This document shows positions 55,442 through 63,132 of a stretch of DNA of 64,000 nt, one piece after another. The notes beneath the pieces are model-generated. The model saw nothing but the letters and a program-made list of their open reading frames with translations. It was not told the DNA's origin and ran no database searches. Positions within the stretch are counted from its first letter, which is position 1. Every line of letters begins with the position of its first letter. The DNA is taken from the NCBI GenBank assembly GCA_964608915.1, contig CAZSQA010000007.1, positions 1 through 64,000 of the forward strand. Direction: 5' to 3'. Source of the DNA: QWQI01 sp964608915. GTDB taxonomy: Bacteria > Planctomycetota > Planctomycetia > Isosphaerales > Isosphaeraceae. The position numbers and the translations under genes are program-made.

Positions 55442-55752
55442 TCCGCTCATTCTTCCGTGTTCTGTCGGGACTGGTTCGATTCGGCGGGCCGGAGCCCCCG
55501 CCCGTCGCCCATGGGTCGGCGCATGAATCCGCGATCTCCGGCCCCCACTTCCGGGCGTTGCTGGCACAGGCGATGATCGAACCATGCACTTTGCCGGTTT
55601 CCGGGCAGTCGCCCCAACTCGCGCATGGACAGAGACTTGAAGACTTGATGAGAATCCTGGAGAAAAATTCGGAAAAAAATCCGTCCGGCGTTAAAGTCCC
55701 TACCGTTTCACATCCGATAACGAAAGAGGATTTGACACGGAGGAGCACGTGA
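55438..55752 (+). CDS. Small protein coupled to the MCE gene, unknown
   Basis: 104 aa. ATG 55438 overlaps the MCE stop by four bases, so co-translation is likely. No signal peptide. Contains LRILEKNSEKNPSGVKVPTV-like polar stretches and no recognised domain. It might be an accessory of the lipid-transport set; a non-coding frame accident is also possible. Confidence 0.5.
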   Translation: MIRSFFRVLSGLVRFGGPEPPPVAHGSAHESAISGPHFRALLAQAMIEPCTLPVSGQSPQLAHGQRLEDLMRILEKNSEKNPSGVKVPTVSHPITKEDLTRRST

Positions 55753-55909
55753 CAGACTTAGGCTCGGCCGGCTCCTGCTTTTCGCCCGTGTGGGGCGGAG
55801 GGCTCGGAATTTCCGAGGGCTACGGTTCCCGGATATTCTCGTCGGTCGGGGTCCCAGGCTGGCGGACCTAATACACCGCTCGCTTGCATCAATGAAGGGG
55901 GGTCCAACG

Positions 55910-56194
55910 ATGGAAATCCATGGCTTGAACGGCGCTGGTGGTGCACAACCGATTTATCCCCGTCTGGCGGCTTACACCGTCGAACAGGGCAGCTCGGCGA
56001 GCGTTTCAGCGCCCCGCGATCACGTCGAAATCAGTTCTCTGGGCCAGATGCTCGACAGCGTTCACCGGATGCCTGAAATCCGCCACGAGCGGGTGGAAGA
56101 AATCCGCCGTCAGATCGCTGAAGGTGTCTACGAAACGCCCGAGAAAATCGAAATCGCGCTGGATCGTCTTATGGACGAACTTTCCGGTTTCTGA
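55910..56194 (+). CDS. flgM: FlgM-like anti-sigma factor
   Basis: 94 aa; ATG 55910 with AAGGGGGG about eight bases upstream. The C-terminal half matches the FlgM sigma-28-binding region: RMPEIRHERVEEIRRQIAEG followed by YETPEKIEIALDRLMDEL. N-terminal half is loose and Gly/Ser-rich, as in FlgM. It holds back sigma-28 until the flagellar hook is built (family knowledge). No other flagellar gene is in the window. Confidence 0.85.
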   Translation: MEIHGLNGAGGAQPIYPRLAAYTVEQGSSASVSAPRDHVEISSLGQMLDSVHRMPEIRHERVEEIRRQIAEGVYETPEKIEIALDRLMDELSGF

Positions 56195-56337
56195 GTTCGA
56201 ACGGACGCGGCTCGGGACCCAGGATCACCGTCCCAGACCCGTATGCTCCTGACATGACACCGACTGCGCACATCGCCTGAATTTTCAGGTGATGGCGCGC
56301 CGGTGTTCTTTTCGTTATTCGAACAAGAACCGAACAG

Positions 56338-56913
56338 ATGAGCGATCCGCATCCTGACGCCCACCTCACTCCCGCCCAGAAAGCCATGCAGGCCCTCTGG
56401 GAAGAGCACCTGGCCGCCGAATTTCAGGCGAAGGACGCCCACGCCTCGTGCGACACGATGGTCGCAACGCCGTACGTCAACCATGTGCCCGTCATCACAG
56501 GCGGCGTCGGCCGTGCACAGCTCGAACATTTCTACGCCACATATTTCATTCCGAAAATGCCGCCCGACGTCGAAATGGTGCCGATCTCACGCACCATTGG
56601 CCATGACCGAATCGTCGACGAATTCGTATTCCGGTTCACCCACACCGTCGAAATGCCATGGATGCTGCCAGGCGTGGCGCCCACCGGTAAGAGGGTCGAA
56701 TCGGTCTTCGTGGTCGTCGTCGGTTTCGAAAACGGCAAGATCAGCCACGAACATATCCACTGGGATCAGGCCTCGGTGCTCGTCCAGCTCGGCCTGATCG
56801 ACCCCGCCGGCTTGCCCGTCGCCGGTGCCGAAACCGCACAAAAAATGCTCGACCGCAATTCCGTGCGATCGAACCTGTTGATGAAGCGGACGATCGCCGA
56901 TGACGGGATTTGA
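56338..56913 (+). CDS. NTF2-fold protein (SnoaL-like)
   Basis: 191 aa. Single NTF2/SnoaL-like domain: helical start (AQKAMQALWEEHLAAEFQAK), then the cone-shaped sheet FVFRFTHTVEMPWMLPGVAP and GFENGKISHEHIHWDQASVL. Such domains bind small molecules or act as isomerases/cyclases; which applies here cannot be read from the sequence. Alone and without a recognisable operon. Confidence 0.72.
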   Translation: MSDPHPDAHLTPAQKAMQALWEEHLAAEFQAKDAHASCDTMVATPYVNHVPVITGGVGRAQLEHFYATYFIPKMPPDVEMVPISRTIGHDRIVDEFVFRFTHTVEMPWMLPGVAPTGKRVESVFVVVVGFENGKISHEHIHWDQASVLVQLGLIDPAGLPVAGAETAQKMLDRNSVRSNLLMKRTIADDGI

Positions 56914-57011
56914 TTGCTGTCCGCTTTCGATCGCCGCAATTTCGAGCTGGCGGATCGCAACATCCTGTTAAAGATGCGGATGAGGGATGCAGTCCGATTC
57001 GACGATACGAA

Positions 57012-58424
57012 TTACGGCAATCGGTCTTCGGTGAAAGCCACGCTGTCCGTGGCCGCGATCAGGCGATGGATTTCCGTGACGAGTTTCAGCGAATTCGTCG
57101 TACTCGCCGATAATTCGATCTCAGGCCGGTCAAAAAACCGGACCCGCCAGCCCCTCAAGCCGCCGCCGCGTCTGTGCCGTAGTTCGATGACATCGCGGAT
57201 CGATCCTGTCGCTACCCATTCGGTCTGGCCCTTCATCGTTTCGAAATACAAGTGAATGCCGTCGAATTCGAATCGCCGTACAATCCGACAGGGAAGTACG
57301 AAGGTCAGATAGTACCCCAGACCGAATATCAGACATACCAGCAGGATCCCCGCGGGCAGTCCGATCGCCATGCCAGGGGCTGCCGCCGGTTGGCGGATCG
57401 CGCGTATGCCGGCGAGAATCATGCCGATGCCCATCGCTATCCAGGGCAACATGAATATGACGGTCACGACCGTGATCAGAATCCGCAATGCAAACGGTGC
57501 TCTCTGGCATTCGCCCGCGATCGTCGGTTCGAGCCTGGCGGGCTGAATCGATTCTTGCCCAAATTGTTCTTGCAGGTGTCGTTCTGGTTCAGTCCAGTCC
57601 GAAATGGCCAGAATTCCGATCTCGAGCGATTTCTCCGAGCCGTCGAACGCGGGGCGAACCTCGCGTCCGAATATCAGATCGACTCGAGATTTCGAACGTC
57701 GCCTGCGGGCCCTCCGACGAATTGCGTCAGATTCGTAAGCTTGCACGGACTTTTTCGCTTGAGCGATGCCCCGGTCGCTGCTCCAGCCGATTCCGCGCAG
57801 AACGAGTACACGCCGGTCAGTGATCGCATACTCCGACCTCATCACCGTTCTTCCTATTCGCCATGGGCTCGAAATCGAGTAGATACCGATCAAGAGAAAA
57901 CCGATGCCAGGCAGTAATGCAATCGCCAGCGTTGCATCGGCTTTCCCCTGCCGAATCATCATCCCGCAGATCCAGAGCGACGCCGAACCGAATGTCAGCG
58001 GGATGAAACCGAACAGGAACTGGGCCAGAATAGGATCATAAAAAAATCGCAACGCGGGTTTGCCCTGCCAGATCAGTCTTTCGTCCGGTTCCAGTAAGTC
58101 CATAATGCCGCGAATTTCCGTTGTGTTATCTTCGATCGTTCTGTATTTCCGAAATTCCTGAATCCCGAATGCCGCCAGCATCGCAAGGGCAATGATCGCC
58201 GATTCCGTGAGAAGGCCCATCGCGAGATTGACGCCCAGATTCGGCAATGGCCAACCGAAAAGCCTGGCCGCAATGGAGTAGGCCAAACCGCAAACCAAAA
58301 CGAAGCCCGCGTAATTCGGCCTGTGGGGAAGCGTTCTTCGAGGCGTCGCCGGGCCCGTGGTTTCGGAACATGCCGACGAAGGCTCGGCACTCGTTTCAGC
58401 TTCATCCGGTCGCAAGCCGCTCAT
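57012..58424 (-). CDS. Membrane protein with PH-like domains
   Basis: 470 aa, unknown function. At least five hydrophobic segments (AGFVLVCGLAYSIAARLFGW; LLTESAIIALAMLAAFGIQ; PILAQFLFGFIPLTFGSASL; ALLPGIGFLLIGIYSISSPW; ILITVVTVIFMLPWIAMGIG). Between them runs a bacterial PH/DUF304-like stretch: DERLIWQGKPALRFF, then EYAITDRRVLVLRG. The C-terminal part (RIVRRFEFDGIHLYFETMKG) may be a second such module. No nearby partner is obvious. Confidence 0.65.
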   Translation of the reverse strand: MSGLRPDEAETSAEPSSACSETTGPATPRRTLPHRPNYAGFVLVCGLAYSIAARLFGWPLPNLGVNLAMGLLTESAIIALAMLAAFGIQEFRKYRTIEDNTTEIRGIMDLLEPDERLIWQGKPALRFFYDPILAQFLFGFIPLTFGSASLWICGMMIRQGKADATLAIALLPGIGFLLIGIYSISSPWRIGRTVMRSEYAITDRRVLVLRGIGWSSDRGIAQAKKSVQAYESDAIRRRARRRRSKSRVDLIFGREVRPAFDGSEKSLEIGILAISDWTEPERHLQEQFGQESIQPARLEPTIAGECQRAPFALRILITVVTVIFMLPWIAMGIGMILAGIRAIRQPAAAPGMAIGLPAGILLVCLIFGLGYYLTFVLPCRIVRRFEFDGIHLYFETMKGQTEWVATGSIRDVIELRHRRGGGLRGWRVRFFDRPEIELSASTTNSLKLVTEIHRLIAATDSVAFTEDRLP

Positions 58425-58627
58425 GGGTCAACTCTTTCCGTTACGACGACACGAACGAGTCGTCCAGTCGTCCGCATGTTTATCATCTCACGAATGTCGT
58501 CATACCGCTTAAGCGTTTCTTTCGAATTTTCCGCGAATCGAACATAGAGCGGATTGGCATCCGGAGCTTCGCCACGACGTTTCGAAGAAATTCGGTTCGT
58601 CAGGAATTTCCGTCGATAAGTCTCCAT
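58421..58627 (-). CDS. Possible small basic protein upstream of PH-like gene
   Basis: 68 aa starting METYRRKFLTNRISSKRRGE. Its stop overlaps the next start by four bases (ATGA), which argues for a real coupled gene, but no ribosome-binding site is visible and the start lies within eight bases of a repeat copy. Could be an accidental frame. Confidence 0.35.
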   Translation of the reverse strand: METYRRKFLTNRISSKRRGEAPDANPLYVRFAENSKETLKRYDDIREMINMRTTGRLVRVVVTERVDP

Positions 58628-58631
58628 GAGA

Positions 58632-58668
58632 GAAGGGGACGATGAGAAAAGGGGACGGGGGTCTTTTT
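58632..58668. repeat. Inverted copy of the GGGGAC repeat, left
   Basis: GAAAAGGGGACGGGGGTC with flanking T at 58646-58668 is the exact 23-bp reverse complement of 59402-59424. A further GAAGGGGAC at 58632-58640 corresponds to the CATCGTCCCCTT part of the right-hand copy, one or two bases shifted. It lies between the small gene and the orphan gene. Confidence 0.85.
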
Positions 58669-58697
58669 AGTTGAAATTGATTGTCTCTTCCGCCTTG

Positions 58698-59159
58698 TTA
58701 CATTTCTCCTGGTGAAATTCCAGAGATTCTCTCGATTTCGAGTCTCATATTGCTGGCGAATTTACGGATATCGTCGATGTCGAACCACCCTCTCATCGCG
58801 ATATACAGCAATCGGTCAAACTCGCCGGTTCCCATATTGACGAAAGAATCGATCGTCGCGCCAGTTTCGTCAATATTCTCGATGCGAACCTGAATGCCAA
58901 GTTCTAAAGAAACGAAGTCATCCTCGATCGATTTTCCGTAAGAGTCAAAAGCACAGTCAAAATAGGACGTAAGGCATAAGAGGTCTTTCGCAAGAAAGTA
59001 AGACGGCACGCTTGTGACAGGGGCACATTTTGCGAGCGGCGAAGGAATGAGATTGACGGTAACGTCAAGCCATGTGCTGACAGGATCATAGGTCAAAAGT
59101 ACGAATTGAGATGAGAATCCCTCTCCATTGCAATCGATCGTGTGCGGAAGACTTGCCAT
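58698..59159 (-). CDS. Orphan gene inside repeat-bracketed segment
   Basis: 153 aa, no family recognised. Composition visibly richer in A and T than neighbours. The protein is acidic and mixed alpha/beta (SYFLAKDLLCLTSYFDCAFD, then FDRLLYIAMRGWFDIDDIRK), of the size and character of small immunity-type proteins (weak resemblance only). No Shine-Dalgarno site; TTGACAATATC lies just upstream of the ATG. Flanked by inverted copies of a repeat, so it may be a mobile cargo gene. Confidence 0.7.
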   Translation of the reverse strand: MASLPHTIDCNGEGFSSQFVLLTYDPVSTWLDVTVNLIPSPLAKCAPVTSVPSYFLAKDLLCLTSYFDCAFDSYGKSIEDDFVSLELGIQVRIENIDETGATIDSFVNMGTGEFDRLLYIAMRGWFDIDDIRKFASNMRLEIERISGISPGEM

Positions 59160-59596
59160 CGCAGAGATATTGTCAAAATTCAGGGTCGAAAACGGGGCCG
59201 GGCATTTTTCCGGTTGGAGCCTTCGATAGCTTCATGCGACATCTCACATCATAACAGAATCATCCATTCGGACCACGTCCGGCGACTCGTCGTGCCCATC
59301 CGTCCGACATGACGAGAAAATGACCCCTGTCCCCTTTGCGGCCTCGAGAAAAAGACCCCCGTCCCCTTTGCGGCCTTCGTCCCCTTTGCGGTCTTATCAA
59401 GAAAAAGACCCCCGTCCCCTTTTCCGCATCGTCCCCTTTTCCGCATTCAAAAAACGGGCTATTCGTATCGGAATGTCTCATTCGCTATTCAGATCGATGT
59501 GAGCGAGATTTCATATTTTTGAGAGATCTTTTTGGTCGATCTGAGGGTTATGACGCTGATTCCATCGCAAGTCGCAAATCAAAAAGGAGTTCCGTG
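59160..59596. other. Repeat-rich intergenic region
   Basis: 437 bases holding the right-hand cluster of GTCCCC repeats (59316-59449) and then the leader of the PEP-CTERM gene. No protein-coding frame with a start signal. Confidence 0.6.
59316..59449. repeat. Tandem GTCCCCTTT repeat cluster, right
   Basis: Three head-to-tail units: 59316-59345 (variant TGACCCCTGTCCCCTTTGCG), 59346-59400 and 59401-59449. The latter two carry AAAAAGACCCCCGTCCCCTTT plus a second GTCCCCTTT. The last is the exact reverse complement of the left copy over 23 bp. They are inverted with respect to the copy at 58632-58668. Confidence 0.85.
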
Positions 59597-60409
59597 ATGC
59601 GATCCATCATACGATTTCTGCCGGCGGCGATATCGGTTTCGTTGCTGGCCGCCATCTCCCTGCCCGCCGCGGACGTGCTTCTGATCGGCCCATCGCCCAG
59701 TGGTCTTTTTTCTGACGGCGGACTAGCCCAATACGGCCATACCGTCACCATCGGGCCGAATTACGACGTTTTCGATGGCACCTATGATCTTTCCTCATTC
59801 GATGTCGTCGTGCTGAGCGCGGTCGATTACCAATTGCCCGTGATGCCCGATTCCGGCCAGACCCGACTCGTCAATTTCGTCGCTGCGGGTGGCGGCCTGA
59901 TCACGGGCGAATGGCTTCTCTGGAAGAATAATTTCGACATTCTCAAACCCGTCTTTCCGTCCACGACAGACGGCAGCTACATCGGTGGCGCCGGGGTGAC
60001 CGTAAGCGTCCGATACGCTCAAGTCACGGCGGATCCCGTCCTCAACGCCGGTCTGCCCGCGTCGATGGACATCGTCGTAAACAGTGCAGGCAGCGAAATC
60101 ATCGTGCCGAAAGCAGGCGCGACGGTCTATTACTCCGGCGACGCGATCGTCGATCCCGTGAATTTCCCGGACGCCGCGCCTTCCGCAGGCCTCGTCGGCT
60201 GGAACTATGGCTCGGGCCGTGTGTTGAACTTCTCCACGACGCTCCAGCAGCCGATCGGCCCTGCATATACCGACAATTACAGCCGGCTCGTCGCCAATTC
60301 GATCACCTTGGCCGCTCAGCCCGTTCCCGAGCCATCGACGATGCTTCTCGTGATCGTCGCCGTCGTCGTCCTGCGATTCTCACCCAGGCTCGTTCGAAAT
60401 CCGGCTTGA
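59597..60409 (+). CDS. PEP-CTERM protein with ThuA/GATase-like fold
   Basis: 270 aa. AGGAG lies seven bases upstream of ATG 59597. Signal peptide (FLPAAISVSLLAAISLPAAD) is followed by a Rossmann-like domain resembling ThuA/glutamine-amidotransferase folds (VLLIGPSPSGLFSDGGLAQY; FDVVVLSAVDYQLP; AAGGGLITGEW) and the sorting cassette VPEPSTMLLVIVAVVVLRFS with a basic tail. No catalytic Cys typical of active GATases is obvious. It is presumably secreted and exosortase-processed. Confidence 0.85.
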   Translation: MRSIIRFLPAAISVSLLAAISLPAADVLLIGPSPSGLFSDGGLAQYGHTVTIGPNYDVFDGTYDLSSFDVVVLSAVDYQLPVMPDSGQTRLVNFVAAGGGLITGEWLLWKNNFDILKPVFPSTTDGSYIGGAGVTVSVRYAQVTADPVLNAGLPASMDIVVNSAGSEIIVPKAGATVYYSGDAIVDPVNFPDAAPSAGLVGWNYGSGRVLNFSTTLQQPIGPAYTDNYSRLVANSITLAAQPVPEPSTMLLVIVAVVVLRFSPRLVRNPA

Positions 60410-60643
60410 TCTCGAAATGCCGGTTGAGCGGACGATGCCTTGATTTCACCAGTCCTGATGCGGAACGAATCCTGGCCCGGTCGATGCCTCGATCTGGCCG
60501 GTTCGTCTCGCAGTTGGCCGAATCGGCATCGTCTGACTAAGATAATGCTTGCGAGCTACGAGCAGGACGAGCCACGCGATCGCCATCTGTCGCATGGCCG
60601 TCCGATTACGCCATGAAACAAGCGATAAACAAGACCGATCACG

Positions 60644-61447
60644 ATGACCGCCACGACCGCACCGCCGCAAGAGTCCGATCGATCCGCTGCGAACCTATCC
60701 CGAGTCGACAAATCGGGCGCGAAAGTGCGCGGCATGTTCGCCTCGATCGCCCATCGTTATGACTTTCTCAATCACTTCCTCTCAGCCAATGTCGACAAAT
60801 ACTGGCGGCGCAAGACCACGCGTCTCGCCCCGCCGCCGCCCGCAGGCCAGTGGATCGTCGACTGCTGCACCGGAACCGGTGATCTGGCCGTGGTTTATGA
60901 CCAGGTCGCCGAAGGCGTGAACCCGATCGTAGCGACCGACTTCTGCCGGCCCATGCTCGTCCGCAGCGTGCCCAAATTCACCAAACGAGGTGCCTCGGGT
61001 CGGGTCGTCGTCGTCGAGTCTGACTCCCAGCGCCTGCCGCTGCCCAACGACTTCGCCGGGCTCACGACCGTCGCGTTCGGCCTTCGAAATATCTCCGACA
61101 CCGTCGCCGGGCTGGACGAAATGATCCGCGTCACGCGACCCGGGGGCCGGGTGGCGATCCTCGAATTCAGCCGACCGACGGGCAAGATCCTTGGCCGGGC
61201 TTATCTTGCGTTCTTCAGGCGCATCTTGCCACGTGTCGGCCAGGCGATCGCGCCGAACGCCTCGAACGCCTATGGCTATCTGCCCGCGAGCGTTCTGGAA
61301 TTCCCCGACGGTCAGGCCATGCTCGATTTGATGACCTCCCGTGGCCTGTCCGATTGCACCGCCACGCCGATGACGCTGGGCATCGCCACGCTTTATGTCG
61401 GGATCAAATCAGAAGATCGGGCGAGGGCTGCCGATGTCGTCGCCTGA
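60644..61447 (+). CDS. ubiE: UbiE/MenG quinone C-methyltransferase
   Basis: 267 aa. SAM-dependent methyltransferase of menaquinone (and/or ubiquinone) synthesis. Motifs: MFASIAHRYDFLNHFLSANV at the start (family signature YDxxNxxxS), QWIVDCCTGTGDLAVVYDQV (SAM), TVAFGLRNISDTVAGLDEMI (family signature FGxRN) and RVTRPGGRVAILEFSRP. Length typical. Its end overlaps the ubiA-like gene by 14 bases, indicating an operon for quinone synthesis. Confidence 0.94.
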   Translation: MTATTAPPQESDRSAANLSRVDKSGAKVRGMFASIAHRYDFLNHFLSANVDKYWRRKTTRLAPPPPAGQWIVDCCTGTGDLAVVYDQVAEGVNPIVATDFCRPMLVRSVPKFTKRGASGRVVVVESDSQRLPLPNDFAGLTTVAFGLRNISDTVAGLDEMIRVTRPGGRVAILEFSRPTGKILGRAYLAFFRRILPRVGQAIAPNASNAYGYLPASVLEFPDGQAMLDLMTSRGLSDCTATPMTLGIATLYVGIKSEDRARAADVVA

Positions 61448-62348
61448 CCGTCCGGCTGAAGCTTCACCGGGAATCGTCGCCACCACGGTGCGCGTCCTGG
61501 AGATGATCAAGTTCAGTCACACGCTGTTCGCATTGCCTTTCGCCCTGATGGGGGCGGCCCTGGCAATGTCCCGACCTGGTGTCGTCGTCTCGGGCGTGAA
61601 GCCCTGGATTGGCATCGGGTTATGCATGGTCGGGGCAAGGTCGGCCGCGATGGCGTTCAATCGTGTCGTCGACCGCAAGATCGACGCCGCGAACCCCCGC
61701 ACGGCCAGCCGGCACATTCCGGCGGGATTGCTGAAAGTGTCGGGTGTCGTGGCGTTTACGGCCGTTTCCTGCTTGATTTTCGTCGGTGGCACAGCGATGT
61801 TTCTGCCGGAAAATCCATGGCCCTTGCGACTGAGCGTACCTGTGCTCTTGTGGCTGCTGGGCTATTCGCTGGCCAAGCGGTTCACCAGTCTGGCGCATGT
61901 CTGGCTGGGCGTGGCGCTGGGGATGGCTCCGGCGGCGTCGTGGGTGGCGCTTCGGGCGGAACTGACGATCGAGCCGGTCCTTCTGGGCCTTGCCGTGACC
62001 TTCTGGGTCGCCGGTTTCGACATCCTTTATTCATGTCAGGATTATGACTTCGACAAATCGGCCGGCCTCCGCTCGATCCCGGCCCGTTTCGGTATTGCCC
62101 GAAGCCTGCGGATCGCGGCGTTCATGCATGCCTGCATGGTTGTGCTTTTGGTCATTTTGGGAATCGCGATGCCGCTCGGGCCGATCTATTTCGTGGGGGT
62201 CGCAAGTGTCGCCTGTCTTCTGGTTTACGAGCATCGGCTGGTGCGGCCTGAGGATCTCTCGCAAGTGAATCGCGCGTTTTTTCAGGTGAATATCTTCATC
62301 AGCATCGGCCTGTTCGTGGTGACGGCGATCGATCTCGTTCTGGGCTGA
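61434..62348 (+). CDS. ubiA: UbiA-family prenyltransferase (MqnP-like)
   Basis: 304 aa, polytopic. ATG 61434 is in the last codons of ubiE; the frame further upstream is a shadow. Prenyl-diphosphate Mg motifs NRVVDRKIDAANPRTASRH (first) and YSCQDYDFDKSAGLRSIPAR (second) are intact. The KFSHTLFALPFALMGAALA start is typical of the 4-hydroxybenzoate or futalosine-pathway MqnP group. With ubiE it likely attaches the prenyl chain and then methylates the ring. Which quinone is made is not visible. Confidence 0.92.
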   Translation: MSSPDRPAEASPGIVATTVRVLEMIKFSHTLFALPFALMGAALAMSRPGVVVSGVKPWIGIGLCMVGARSAAMAFNRVVDRKIDAANPRTASRHIPAGLLKVSGVVAFTAVSCLIFVGGTAMFLPENPWPLRLSVPVLLWLLGYSLAKRFTSLAHVWLGVALGMAPAASWVALRAELTIEPVLLGLAVTFWVAGFDILYSCQDYDFDKSAGLRSIPARFGIARSLRIAAFMHACMVVLLVILGIAMPLGPIYFVGVASVACLLVYEHRLVRPEDLSQVNRAFFQVNIFISIGLFVVTAIDLVLG

Positions 62349-62589
62349 GTCCTGGCCTTGATTCGGCAGCGGAACCCCACCATCCGCATTCGCAAGGGCG
62401 AAGCGATCCAGCCCGGCATCTGGTGGCAATTCCGCGAATTCGGTCGAAATCGCTGGTTGATTTATGCGATTTCCGCTAATAATGGATGAGGTCGGGCTGA
62501 ACGTAATATATGCGTACCGATCGCCGAACGCCATAGCCACGCGAAAGGCGGTCCGTAAGTCAGACCGCGACCTTTTCCGGAGTATTCGA

Positions 62590-63039
62590 ATGTCCCAGGG
62601 TGATTTTTTCGACGACGAAGACTCGCAGAATCTGGCCGTTGCCGAAGCTGCCGCGAAACGCCGCAGGCGCACGCGCACGATCGCTCTGGTGGCCCTGGGC
62701 GGCGTGTCGGCCCTGAGCGTTTACGCCTGCATGAAGGCTGAAGAAGAACAGAAGCTGGCTCAGCAGGCCAACGCCGGCGCTGCAGGCGTTAATGGCCAGC
62801 AGGCCCAGACTCAACACCGCTCCAGCTATTTTCCGTGGATCTGGATGATGAACCGGGGCGGCATGTTCGGCGGCGGGGGCGGTGCGGCACCCATGCCAGG
62901 GGCCACCTCCGGCTTCAATTCCGGCGGCGGCACGGCCACAGCGGGCAGGTCGGCCACGACGCCAGGCGGGTCCGCCGCTACGTCCACTTCGCGCGGCGGC
63001 TTCGGAGCCTTCGGCCGGGCCCTCAGCGGCCTGAGCTGA
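62590..63039 (+). CDS. YgiB-like (DUF1190-type) Gly-rich membrane protein
   Basis: 149 aa. Basic segment KRRRRTRTIALVALGGVSAL ending in a Cys (YAC) at the outer side of one membrane segment suggests a lipoprotein-like anchor. Then AGVNGQQAQTQHRSSYFPWI, a Gly-rich run, and a C-terminal TSRGGFGAFG. The RGGFG end and the GGGAA region resemble E. coli YgiB, whose gene precedes ygiC; the downstream gene here is a YgiC-like synthase, which supports the link. The YgiB Cys-rich central part is missing, so the assignment is tentative. Confidence 0.55.
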   Translation: MSQGDFFDDEDSQNLAVAEAAAKRRRRTRTIALVALGGVSALSVYACMKAEEEQKLAQQANAGAAGVNGQQAQTQHRSSYFPWIWMMNRGGMFGGGGGAAPMPGATSGFNSGGGTATAGRSATTPGGSAATSTSRGGFGAFGRALSGLS

Positions 63040-63132
63040 TTCCGCCGTCCGGTACGCCTCAGCGAACGAGCGTCCGTTTCGATAGAATCCTGCATATTCC
63101 GGGCAATTTCGGCCCGGATGGAGTTTCCGCGT

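Noticed and set aside
60446..60670. Small minus-strand frame between PEP-CTERM gene and ubiE (possible 49-aa membrane peptide from 60595)
   Set aside because: It overlaps the ubiE start, lacks a ribosome-binding site and only a short hydrophobic run supports it.
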